Source: Berberis thunbergii (Eukaryota > Streptophyta > Magnoliopsida > Ranunculales > Berberidaceae). From it: a stretch of 64,000 nt of DNA. Below are positions 54,958-64,000 of this stretch, piece after piece. The position numbers were made by a program, and so were the translations under genes. The notes beneath the pieces were generated by a model. It was not told the origin of the DNA. It saw only the letters and a list, made by a program, of their open reading frames with translations, and made no database searches. Each line of letters begins with the position of its first letter. Position 1 is the stretch's first letter. The stretch spans positions 62,001 to 126,000 of the forward strand of contig QNQO01000593.1 in NCBI GenBank assembly GCA_003290165.1. The letters are read 5' to 3'.

Positions 54958-57500
54958 ATGAAATACGTGGCGCCCATCACCTTGTTCCGAGAAGTAATGA
55001 AGGAACAAGGAAGGTTTCTTGGCCTAGATGTTGGGGTTAAATACGTTGGACTTGCAGTGTCTGATAATCGTAACATAAATGCATCACCTCTGAGGTAAGA
55101 AAAAGTGTGGTACAAATGCATATCATTTTATTGTCTTCCCTCTTTATTTATTTATTTTACTACTTTTCTATTGTTTTCCATCATTGAGTTCCTTCACTTG
55201 AAATTCCAGGTGATGAAAGTAGAATAGGATTCCGAGATTTAATGTTTGTAATCTGATACGTTCTTAGCTGGTATTATGGGTGCAATGGATAGACAAACAA
55301 ATGATATAAGTGGGATTAGTTAAAGGCCTACAGGTCGGTCACTCTTGTAGGCAACTTTGCTCATGGAAGGAGATATATGACTTTTTTAGCTTGAAGTGAA
55401 TACAAGATGGTTACATAAACCATTTAAATTTTATGTGTTTCCTTCCGGTTTTCTTATGTCTTGGTCTCAAAGTTAATCATTTCATACTTTATTTGTGACA
55501 CTATTTAGATGGTGTATAATAGTATGTCTTACTAATTTATAAACTGTTACTGGTTGCTGCAGTGTACTTCTTCGTAAGAAGTCCAATATTGATTTGATGG
55601 CGAAAGATTTCCAAACATTGGTAATTTCTTTCTTCTAACTGATTACCATTATTATGTTATTTTTCCCTACAGTGAGATGATCAATGAAATGGAATTTTCC
55701 TATAGGCTGGTAAATTAGGGAATCCATAACAACAGAATTGTTGAGATTGAATTTTCTTTTTATTAGAACAAAATAGAAAATTATATTAAAAAAAGAGAGA
55801 GGAAAAGGCACGCACCGCACCAGAGTAAATCACTGTCCTCTCCAAAAATTAAAGAGAGAGAATCTTTACTGTTAGTGCAGTCATAATGCAAAGGAAGTAT
55901 GTCAAGTTCCAAGAATACCCCAGTATGCTCAAAAGTTTCTTAATTTCAGTGATACGTTTTTTATTTTCTGTACTGTATTGTGTTTTTCTTGAAAACCCTC
56001 TCTAGTTGTTGTTACTCCCCAAACTTTTCAACTAATTTCAAGTCTTTCGCAAATCTATGTGCCTACACATCAAAGAACTCCCTATTTTTCCAATCGGTGA
56101 TCAACTGTCCAAACTCATTTCAACCTGTGGTGGTGAGCCAGATTCTCTTACCAAACTCCCCAAAATCTTAAATAACATTAAATTTTTTCTACAAGAAAAA
56201 TCTCCCAAATCCTATGGATGAAGAAAGGCATGTCATGACTACTTTGAGACCCACGTTCTAATTTTATGTGGAAATGGAAGTCTGTAACACACCATTTTGC
56301 TTTGGAAAAGAACATTATTCTCATTAGGAAAACTGTTGACGAAGCCTAGTAGAATTCAGCAGAGTGCCCTTGCATTCTCTACACTTATTATTATTTTATA
56401 TAGTGGCTTTCTTCATTGGTTTCAGCTGGCTTTTGATTTCATACGGAAATATGATTGAATTAAGTAAAATTGTAGGGCCTGAACAACAAGGGTAAATTAT
56501 TGTAACCATCTTTGGTTTTATGCATCTGTTACTTACTTATTCTGAGTTATACTTGCCGCTCTACAGATCTCCGAACTTTCGCTCCAGGGCCTTGTGATAG
56601 GATGCTGTTTTGATAGAAGACAACGTCACAGTCTTGAGGTGCATATTCATCTGTTCAATATGAATGTTGTTTTCTCCAATTCATCCTCAGTCACAATCTT
56701 TCTCTGTTTTGGCTAGTCTGCGCAAGTGAAGGTTTTAGTTAAGGATCTCCGCGAAACAGGCAAACTTGAAGGTCTGAGATATACATATTGGGATGAGCGC
56801 TTTACGTCAAAGGTAAGGGATCATAATTTGGAAATCTAAAATAGGTCAACCATGAAAGGATATGCTGAGGCCATAATTGCAGTGCAAAATGTAGGAAAAT
56901 TAAGTGATTAGGTCTATAGGAGACCTATATGCTAAAACAGTCTACACAGCTTTGATATCTTCAAAGCAAATTCGTGCAGGTAAAGCAAATTCGGACTTTT
57001 CCACGATCACTGTGTGTGTTGAGTTTGAACTAGGTTATAATTGAGATTCAAAATGCTATTTAATCTTTGTACTAAATGGATTGAACTCAATATCCTTAGG
57101 CGATCTCCATCTTGTGCCTGGACTCAGTTATCCTCGTTATGGATTATACTTGTAAACCTCGAGTATTTCTCTTGTTGATAATTGTTATAGGGATGGACCA
57201 CTCTAATAGTGATGGTTGCTCGTAGTGTGTAGAATCATTGCTGAAGCCTTTGCATCTGCACCCAATCATGGCCAAGACAATTCTTGACAAGTTTGCTGCT
57301 GTTGAGATTCTCCAGGTAGGGACTTCTACATGCCATATCTATAATCAATTAATTGTGTACATGGTCAGTTTGGGCTACATGCTATTTTGGCACTCAGTAG
57401 TATTTAAATGCTAGCACCCTTGAGCATCTTGGGTTGGTTATGGCAGATGTACTTGGATCATATGCACCGGAACTCGTCACCAAATGAGCTGTCACAGTGA
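54958..57500 (+). CDS. YqgF/RuvX-like putative Holliday junction resolvase or rRNA-processing nuclease, six exons, intact
   Basis: Exons are 54958-55094, 55563-55620, 56567-56638, 56717-56812, 57226-57315 and 57447-57500, all GT-AG and in phase, for 168 residues. The RNase H-fold YqgF family is shown by FLGLDVGVKYVGLAVSD (first catalytic Asp), GLVIGCCFDRRQRHS and YTYWDERFTSK (second acidic motif). In bacteria YqgF processes pre-16S rRNA and was earlier proposed as a resolvase. Plants have several copies, often organellar, but here no transit peptide is evident at the chosen ATG (MKYVAPITLFREVMKEQ). The gene has no frame break, and it converges on the cytochrome b5 gene about 630 bases downstream. 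Confidence 0.88.
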
Positions 57501-58133
57501 TTTTTGTTGTAGATGGAGATAAATAGGTTTATAGCTTTGAAGAAGATGGTAGCACTGACATTGTTCAAATCAACTGTGGATAGACATCATTGGTGCTGCA
57601 CAGTTGCGATCTTCCATTATTTTCAATGCAAGTCTCCTTGAGCGGGTAAGGGTTATAGTCTGGTTTAGTGATTAGTTGACTTGTGTACAAACAAAGATAC
57701 ACATATCATAAACTTTTTTATTTTCCATTTCACTCTCCATAACAAAATCAGCATTATATGTAATTTAGGTTTAAGCGATGGTCTTGATGCAGCATTCTGT
57801 TATGGTATCATTATAGCATCAGAGTGGTTAATTGATAATTTATTCATTGTTGATGCCAACACCTGAATTCCAGAAGTCCTGTCATATGTGATTGTAGATT
57901 GAACTCTGGCTGGTTGAAAAAAGTTCTTCATCGGGTTGAATGATGAATAAAGTGCTGCAATCGTTAGCATGAAAAGTTGCATACTTGCAACCACAGTTGT
58001 TGAATCCATTTGGTAGGCCAAACTTCTTATTCCATTTCCATACATATTAGCTTTTATCTGCAAAAGATTGTAAAGAAGGAACCACCTCTTTATTGAGTAT
58101 AGTAATTGGTTCATCTTCATTGAGTATTACAAT
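57501..58133. other. Spacer between convergent genes
   Basis: It contains the 3' UTRs of the YqgF-like gene (plus strand) and the cytochrome b5 gene (minus strand). No further feature was recognised. Confidence 0.6.
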
Positions 58134-58652
58134 CTAGTAGTTCATCTCAGTTGCTCCGGTCAAGTACCTATAACCAAAGAAGGAACCAGCTACCATCAGC
58201 GGCAGAAAGAACTCTATGAACTTGTAGTATTTGGGCACAGTATTGTCCTTGATCACGAAAGCACTCATCTCCTTTGCCTTACTTTCCTCGTAAGGAACTG
58301 CTTTGCTATCTTCCTCTTGAAGTTTGAAGCCTTCAAGGACACCTACCTGGTACTTCAGCAGCAACTTTTGAGCACCTTTGCTGTGGCCAATATCCTCAAA
58401 GTCCTTGGTAGCATCCCTTCCTGATGACTCCACCAACACTTCTGCCCTCCTGGATGTTCCTCTAAGAACTTTGTCACGTCCACTACCTACACACAAACAA
58501 CGTTTACATCTCTATAAGATTCTAGGAAAAAAAAAGTTGGAAATGTAAACAACAAGCTTAAGATTGATACCCTGCCATTGACTACGAACCAGCAGTCATT
58601 GTTTGTCTTGTGTTGGGCAACCTGTGAGAGTGAAAACTCTTTGATTTGCCAT
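58134..58652 (-). CDS. CB5: Cytochrome b5, two coding exons, two small frameshifts
   Basis: Exon 1 is 58652-58571 and exon 2 is 58486-58134, with a GT-AG intron. It is a haem-binding electron carrier of the ER. Visible are NNDCWFVVNGR at the end of exon 1, VVDVTKFLEEHPGG with the axial His, then SSGRDATKDFEDIGHS with the second axial His, and a C-terminal membrane anchor (KFIEFFLPLMVAGSFFGYRY). About 145 residues are expected. Two breaks occur. One CT unit is missing in exon 1 at about 58626-58630, so the ATG at 58652 is out of phase with the rest. One base is missing in the G run at 58445-58447, immediately after HPGG. Everything else is conserved, so either the sequence has errors or this copy has recently decayed. 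Confidence 0.85.
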
Positions 58653-59306
58653 ATTTTCTTGTGGTTTTGGAAAGCAAGTTCAGTGGAGAAGAATGAAAGA
58701 ATGAGTTGGAGCTTTGTAGAGACTAGCGAGTGTGGTGTAGAAGGGGTTGAAGGTTTGAGTTTCTGATTTGTGGTGGTTGCCACCAGCTGCCTCGTGCACT
58801 CACCTACCACTTTCCCTTGTGCTCGAGATCTGCTAAATACCAAGGGAAGTTTTAAGCAGGGTTTAAATACCTTGATATATCTGAAAATTTATCCATTTTT
58901 TAGGACCCAATATGATAAATACATCGAAATATCCCTATTGGCATTGTCAACTTATGGAGACTGATAAATACATAGCATTACAAAAAAAAAAGTAAATTCA
59001 GCAACAACGTTTTACTGTTGCTAAGTATAAAAAAAATGTAGCTAAAATGAATCAGCAACAGCTAAACGATCGTCACAATACCATATCTATTTGAATTGTA
59101 ATTATTAACTTAAGTTGATCAATCTCCATCTTTCTTTCTTTTTCACAAGTTAAAAGTAATTGGTGCAAGTATTTATAACTGAAGGCATGAAGTTAATAAT
59201 GCAATAGTTGAATTGAAGTCATCTTCTAACTTTTATTAACAATAGTGAATAGAGTCTCCTTAATTACCTCTTCAAAATTGCTAATATCTTCTTCTGCCTA
59301 CCCAAG
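58653..59306. other. Upstream region of cytochrome b5 (minus strand) and spacer
   Basis: The first about 200 bases are the presumed minus-strand leader and promoter of cytochrome b5. The rest is AT-rich and without recognised features. Confidence 0.5.
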
Positions 59307-59455
59307 ACACTGGAGTAAATATGAAAGGTTGCTCAGTCAGAAACTGGGATCTGAGAAAAGAAGACATGGCTTCCTGCAGACCAAAGCAAAGATGATCACC
59401 AAAAACGCTAGGAAAGGAGGGAAGCACATGAGCAAGCGTGCTCCCTTAAATAAGG
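59307..59455 (+). other. Exon-like basic coding segment, unrecognised
   Basis: It is bounded by an acceptor-like CCTACCCAAG and a donor-like AAG|GTATCA. The open frame reads WSKYERLLSQKLG, RRHGFLQTKAKM, NARKGGKHMSKRAPL, strongly basic and non-repetitive in composition, unlike the surrounding AT-rich DNA. I do not recognise the protein. It may be an isolated exon of a broken or captured gene. Confidence 0.35.
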
Positions 59456-59604
59456 TATCATTTTCAAATATCCATGGTAATTTATTTTGGCTGAGGGAAT
59501 GTATAGAAATTATGGATATCGCGTATCATGCCTCGATTTTCGAAGAAAACAAAAATCCTAAAATTCACGTAGGATTATTCGCTTTCCCAAAATTCGGGAC
59601 GTAA

Positions 59605-62280
59605 AATTCAATAACAATAGAAACATTTAACAGTAACAACATAAACATGATTTAATTACTGAAATAAATAAAAATTCTAACCAGGAAAAATTGCAACGTT
59701 GCTAACCCCACTAGCGAAACTTCAATAACGCTGTTCAAAAGTCTTTAAACTTGAAAGACTAATTGGTTGTATCCAAAAAGCAAAAGCTCACTTGGGTCAG
59801 CAATAAAGTTGGTGTGAGTAATCTTTATCCCAAAATCAATAAATTCACACGTGATAATATAAAACTAAGCACAAACAATAAAGAACCACACCAACAGGTA
59901 GTTTTTCAATGAGGCAAATGTGTCATACAAGAAAACACAGTTCAAAGAATTTAGTTCCTCAACGAGGCAATCATGTCATCATCCTAACAAGTAAATATGC
60001 ATTTACTTCTCTATAGAAGTTGACTATGGCAAGTCTGACCTGCAGAAATATTAGTGGATTTGTCATCCTGCATGAAAAAGGATAGAAACCATATAAACGT
60101 AATTTATTCATTTTTTTATTTGAATTTGATTCATTTTTAACGGATTGATCACTTAGATGATACCACATTCGCACCACCTCCGTGTCGAACATACATGCAT
60201 GTATGCCTCTCTCATATAAATGAGGACTACTCCGTCATCCATGCCCAAGTGGAGACACATTACATACAAACATGCATCACCGGATACTCCTAACTATATG
60301 AGTAACAAGAGCCACTCTTGGGCTATCAATGCGCTTAAACTCACGTCACATTTTTTTACGGATAAATATCAAAGTCTATTTTCGGCATACAAATTCACCT
60401 CATTTCTGCAAGACTAACCCGAAGGTTATTTTAGTTTATTTAGCAAGAAATAGGCGCCCCACCTCCGCAAGACGACCCGTTGGTCATTTAGTTTCTCTAG
60501 TAGGAGAGGTGAAATAATAAACAAAAGAGGTGTGGTAGTTCTAAGTGATACAATTCCATGTGATTTAAATTTTCGGGAACCAAAGTTTATCAATATCCTT
60601 TATTGTGATATCTCACTTTTCTTTCACAATGACATTTTGTCATTTATTCACCCATTCTTTCGGGGAAGCATAACATATTCATAAATCATACTTTATAACA
60701 ACATGGTGATTAAACCCATAGAAATTTATAGTACTATGCACATTAATAGTCATTCACAGATTACGGAAAGTTAGTGCTCCAACAACTTCATTTATAAATT
60801 TAAGTATTATACCGAATTTTAATACACAAAATACTTCATTGAATAAGTGAAGTAAAGTGCCCTAAATCTTAATCCCTATTTAGCTAGCTCTAGTGATAAT
60901 CATCAGCTTCAAGTTGACTGCCATGCATCGAGTCCCCACATAGGAGATCTTCCAGCACATTAATCATTCAACAACATAGTCATACACATCAACATCTCCA
61001 AACCTTTATCACACAAGTTCAGGGTGGCAAAATTCAACTCTATAAAATGCCATATCCTAAAATTAAGCATGTAATTTTAATGTTAACAACCTAGACATTG
61101 TATTTTAAGGGATAATAGGATCAGAAGAGCAATGCATGTATTTGAACGTCAGAATCAATTATACATGTCACCTGAAGTGGTGAACCTCCATCCTTCCAGA
61201 TATGTATGTAATGACATTACATGCTAAAACAAAATCAAGCAGGGAAACTGGATAAAAACATCCAAAAAAAAATAACAACAATAGAACGACGCTAGCAGCG
61301 CAAATACATGAACCAGAGAAAGCACTCAGATTGTAGCTTGAACACCCACATGAAATCATAAAGCGCAAGTCGCATTGTACACGGTAACTCGAACCCAAAT
61401 TGCACAACCAACCCACCACCAATCAACCCCTTTTTACCAGTATTTGGTTGTTCTTTCCAAATTTCCAACCACACTACTAGCAACCACAATACAACCAACA
61501 CCCTCAGCAGACTGTCAACCATCATCCACACCATGCTCACAGTTGAAGGATTACCTGCATTATTTGATGAGAAAACTCCAAGTTATCGAACTCCAATTAG
61601 GATACAACTCATAAAAAAAAAGCCTTCTGATAGATTGATTATAAATCCACCACCATAGACATAATAAAAAGCCTTCATACATACTGATTCAAAGTCTATT
61701 ACCTTGTTGGAAATTCTGCTATTACGTTTTTTTCAAACAGTCCAATAAAAGCAAAATGGAACACCTTCCATAACCCAATAATCATCAACCAAACCCAACA
61801 ACATAACATCCAAACTATTGGAAAGGTCCAGACACTCATCCAATACCCCCAAGAGAAAGAGCAACCCTATGAAAGTGCAAAGCCACAAAATGACATGCCA
61901 TCCATCAACCTGACTACCAAACTCAATGCAACAACCCACACTTCTTATTACACAAAGCATACAACCTTAGAAATCTTTCTATAAAGCACTACCCCCACCC
62001 ATCTATCAACCCAAATCACAAAAAAAAAAAAAAAAACAATCCAATAGGCATGTGAGGATGATCTCACACAAATGAAGCAAAAAACAAATCTCATATCTAA
62101 TCATTCAAACTCAATATTCTCAACTTCATACAAAAATCTGAAAAGGAAAAAGAAAAAAAAAACTCACAGTAAAGTGAAGGAGATAAAGAAACTCACAATC
62201 GCAAATCGCAAAGGATTTGCGCAGTCAACGCAATCATCCCACATCGTCTCGCCTGCAATCTCTCCCACGTCATTCACAAT
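59605..62280. other. Intergenic AT-rich DNA
   Basis: No gene was supported on either strand. Long frames on the minus strand at 61168-61540 and 61733-61960 have unusual hydrophobic compositions and no recognisable domain. An A-run lies at about 62021-62036. Confidence 0.5.
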
Positions 62281-62288
62281 GCCGCCAA

Positions 62289-62604
62289 TAGGGCTGAAAA
62301 TCGAACCGACCATTAACAAAATCAATCCGAAACCGAATCGATTATAATTTATGCAAACCGTAACCGAACCGACTAAAATTGAACCAAAACTGAAATAAAA
62401 CCGAATCGATCGACTATTTTAAACATATTATATTATTTATGTATAAAATATATATTATTTATTATATATATTTGGTCGGTTAAAATCACATAGAAACCGA
62501 AAATCGAACCGATCACTTTGGTTTTGAGTTTTTTAAAGCCGAAACCGATCTGAACCGAATTTAAACTGAATTAATCAGTTTGATTGGTTTTTTGTTCAGC
62601 CCTA
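62289..62604. mobile_element. hAT-type MITE with 8-bp target duplication
   Basis: The termini TAGGGCTGAA and TTCAGCCCTA are the classic hAT inverted ends. The flanks GCCGCCAA (62281-62288) and ACCGCCAA (62605-62612) form an 8-bp duplication with one mismatch. The interior is rich in ACCGAA/CGAACCGA repeats in both orientations and does not encode protein. Confidence 0.85.
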
Positions 62605-62612
62605 ACCGCCAA

Positions 62613-63009
62613 CACCTCTCCATCGCCATCGTCGCCTCCGAAGAGAATAAGAGAAATAACAAACTTTGCTCTTCCTGTTGCACAAGAGAAGAAGGGAATA
62701 AAAAGTTTTATTTAGTTATTTTATTTATTTATATTGTGGGTGGCTATTCGCCCCCACTAAAGATTTCGAGGGCACCCAGCCTTTAACTCACCAAATAAAC
62801 CCTAAAATTTTGAAACCTGAATTCAATTAAATGTAACCCTATTTTATTTTATTCAAAATAAAATAAATTAGTTTTTATGAAATTTAGGGGTGTTACATCG
62901 CGGAACATTGTTGTTTGATTTTGATGCAATGAAAATTTAAAAGTTCCAATGTTTTCAACAAGCTTACGATGATGTAGAATATTTTGTACATGTTCTATGG
63001 TAATATCGG
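62613..63009. other. Spacer between hAT-like elements
   Basis: CT- and GAA-rich DNA next to the MITE resembles a minus-strand leader (see findings). The rest is AT-rich and without features. Confidence 0.4.
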
Positions 63010-63554
63010 TAGGGATGGCAACGGGGCGGATTTGAGCAAATCCATCCCCGATCCGTCAGGAATAACGGATCCCCAAATCCGCCTCGCCAATCCGTTTACA
63101 ATTTTGATTAAAAACCGTAACCGCCCCATCCAAATATTCGTTAAAAAAAAATCGTATCTAACATCATTAGTTGTGAGAATAGATAGGATACATACAAAAA
63201 TTCTCTAACATTACAAAAATAATAATACAAAAATTCTCAAAAGAATATCTCTAAGAATACATACAACTAATAATATCTCTAAGAATACATACAACTGATA
63301 ATTCTCAAAAAATTATACAAAAAATACATAAAACTGATAATATCTCTAAGAATACATACAAAAAAATACAAAAAAAAAAATTTCGATATACAGAAACAAA
63401 ATCACAGATCTCATAAACAGAATCACAGGATTATCACTAAATATACAAAAATTCTCTTACATTATAAAAGATACAAAAATTATAAAAAAAATTACAAAAA
63501 AAAAAACGATCAAAAGAATCTAAATCTCAGATCAGAGATCTCGATCTTACAGTA

Positions 63555-63800
63555 GGGGAGAAAAATGAAAGGAAGGCTTCGACTTCGACAACCCTTCGAC
63601 CACCTTCGAGCCTTCGATCGACCACCAGAGATCTCAACCTTTCTCACAATATGGGAGAAAAAGGAGAGGAAGGCTTCGGCTTCGACTTCGACCACCCTTC
63701 GAGCCTTCGATCGACCACCAGAGAGGCAGGCTTCAATCGCCCACAACGCTCGACCACAGAGAGGCTTCGATCGATCACCAGTAAGGCTTCGAGCCTTTGA
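63555..63800. repeat. TTCGA-rich direct repeats
   Basis: Two blocks of about 95 bases both run from GGGAGAAAAA through GGAAGGCTTCG to CGAGCCTTCGATCGACCACC and AGAG, followed by a shorter third partial copy. The dense TTCGA/TCGA units are unlike the flanking AT-rich DNA. Confidence 0.75.
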
Positions 63801-63805
63801 GCACA

Positions 63806-63834
63806 CACAGAGCGAAAAGAGTTTTCGCTCTGTG
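63806..63834. repeat. Short perfect hairpin
   Basis: CACAGAGCGAAAA and TTTTCGCTCTGTG are inverted repeats with a three-base spacer, close to the TTCGA-rich repeats. Confidence 0.75.
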
Positions 63835-63903
63835 AGAGGCGAATTGCGAAATGAAATTGTGAGACAGTGAATGAGTGAATGAGGATGTGAGGGGGTTTAT
63901 TTC

Positions 63904-63913
63904 CTATTTATAG
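63904..63913 (-). promoter_or_regulatory. TATA box on the minus strand in the hAT-like element
   Basis: The minus strand reads CTATAAATAG, a strong plant TATA box, about 70-100 bases upstream of the hairpin and the repeats in that orientation. Whether a transcript exists is unknown. Confidence 0.45.
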
Positions 63914-64000
63914 TCAAAGGGCATTATAGTAATTTAATCGGTTAAACGGACATCCGTGAAGTAGATATGGCCAAATTCGTATCCGCCCCGAATAATAAAC

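Larger units (their letters stand above)
63010..64000. mobile_element. Left end and body of a probable non-autonomous hAT-like element, running off the window
   Basis: It starts TAGGGATGGCAACGGGGCGG, a frequent hAT-type end. CCGCCCCG-containing sequence appears near 63985 at the opposite edge, but the right terminus is beyond 64000. Inside are short repeats of AGAATACATACAA (63250-63365), TTCGA-rich repeats and a minus-strand TATA box. No transposase coding is seen. Confidence 0.45.

Noticed and set aside
61168..61960. Minus-strand hydrophobic frames as membrane proteins
   Set aside because: They arise from T- and G-rich composition, have no leader, splice sites or recognised family, and are interrupted by low-complexity DNA.

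Overview
This is nuclear DNA of a flowering plant, most likely a eudicot. The evidence is AT-rich intergenic DNA, split genes with GT-AG introns, plant gene families (KAI2-like hydrolase, clade D PP2C, RHY1A-type RING protein, proteasome beta-5), a nuclear tRNA-Leu and a typical plant transposon load (Ty3/gypsy Tekay-like and Tat-like elements, L1 LINEs, SINEs, Tourist-like and hAT-like MITEs). I cannot name the species.

Layout. 1-13.2 kb: a complete but decayed Ty3/gypsy chromovirus (332-9547, 5-bp target duplication) sits inside an older L1 LINE remnant. 14.5-20.7 kb: two plus-strand genes, a syntaxin-6-domain protein and a RING E3-like gene that lacks its usual middle part. 20.7-29.5 kb: repeat-rich DNA (5S pseudogene, foldback repeat, MITE, SINE) around one single-exon plant-specific gene at 24.2 kb. 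29.6-33.4 kb: an intact four-exon PP2C. 33.9-34.6 kb: a SINE and a Tourist-like MITE. 34.9-39.2 kb, minus strand: 20S proteasome beta-5, with two GC-rich foldback repeats in or just upstream of its leader. 39.9 kb: tRNA-Leu(UAA). 40.2-47.7 kb: two minus-strand L1 copies that contain ORF1 but no ORF2, flanking a KAI2-like copy that has lost its catalytic Asp segment. 48.1-51.4 kb: two terminal-inverted-repeat elements and a 5' fragment of a Tat-like retroelement whose protease segment is tandemly duplicated. 55-58.6 kb: an intact YqgF-like gene facing a cytochrome b5 gene tail to tail. 59-64 kb: mostly repeats, including an hAT MITE and part of an hAT-like element running off the end.

The host genes do not form a pathway. 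They cover vesicle fusion, ubiquitination and proteolysis, dephosphorylation, nucleic-acid processing and electron transfer, as is normal for a plant chromosome arm. Two themes stand out. First, five otherwise conserved genes carry 1-2 base indels, mostly in short homopolymers, which points to either sequence error or recent decay. Second, the mobile elements are nested and truncated in ways that let their order of arrival be read.
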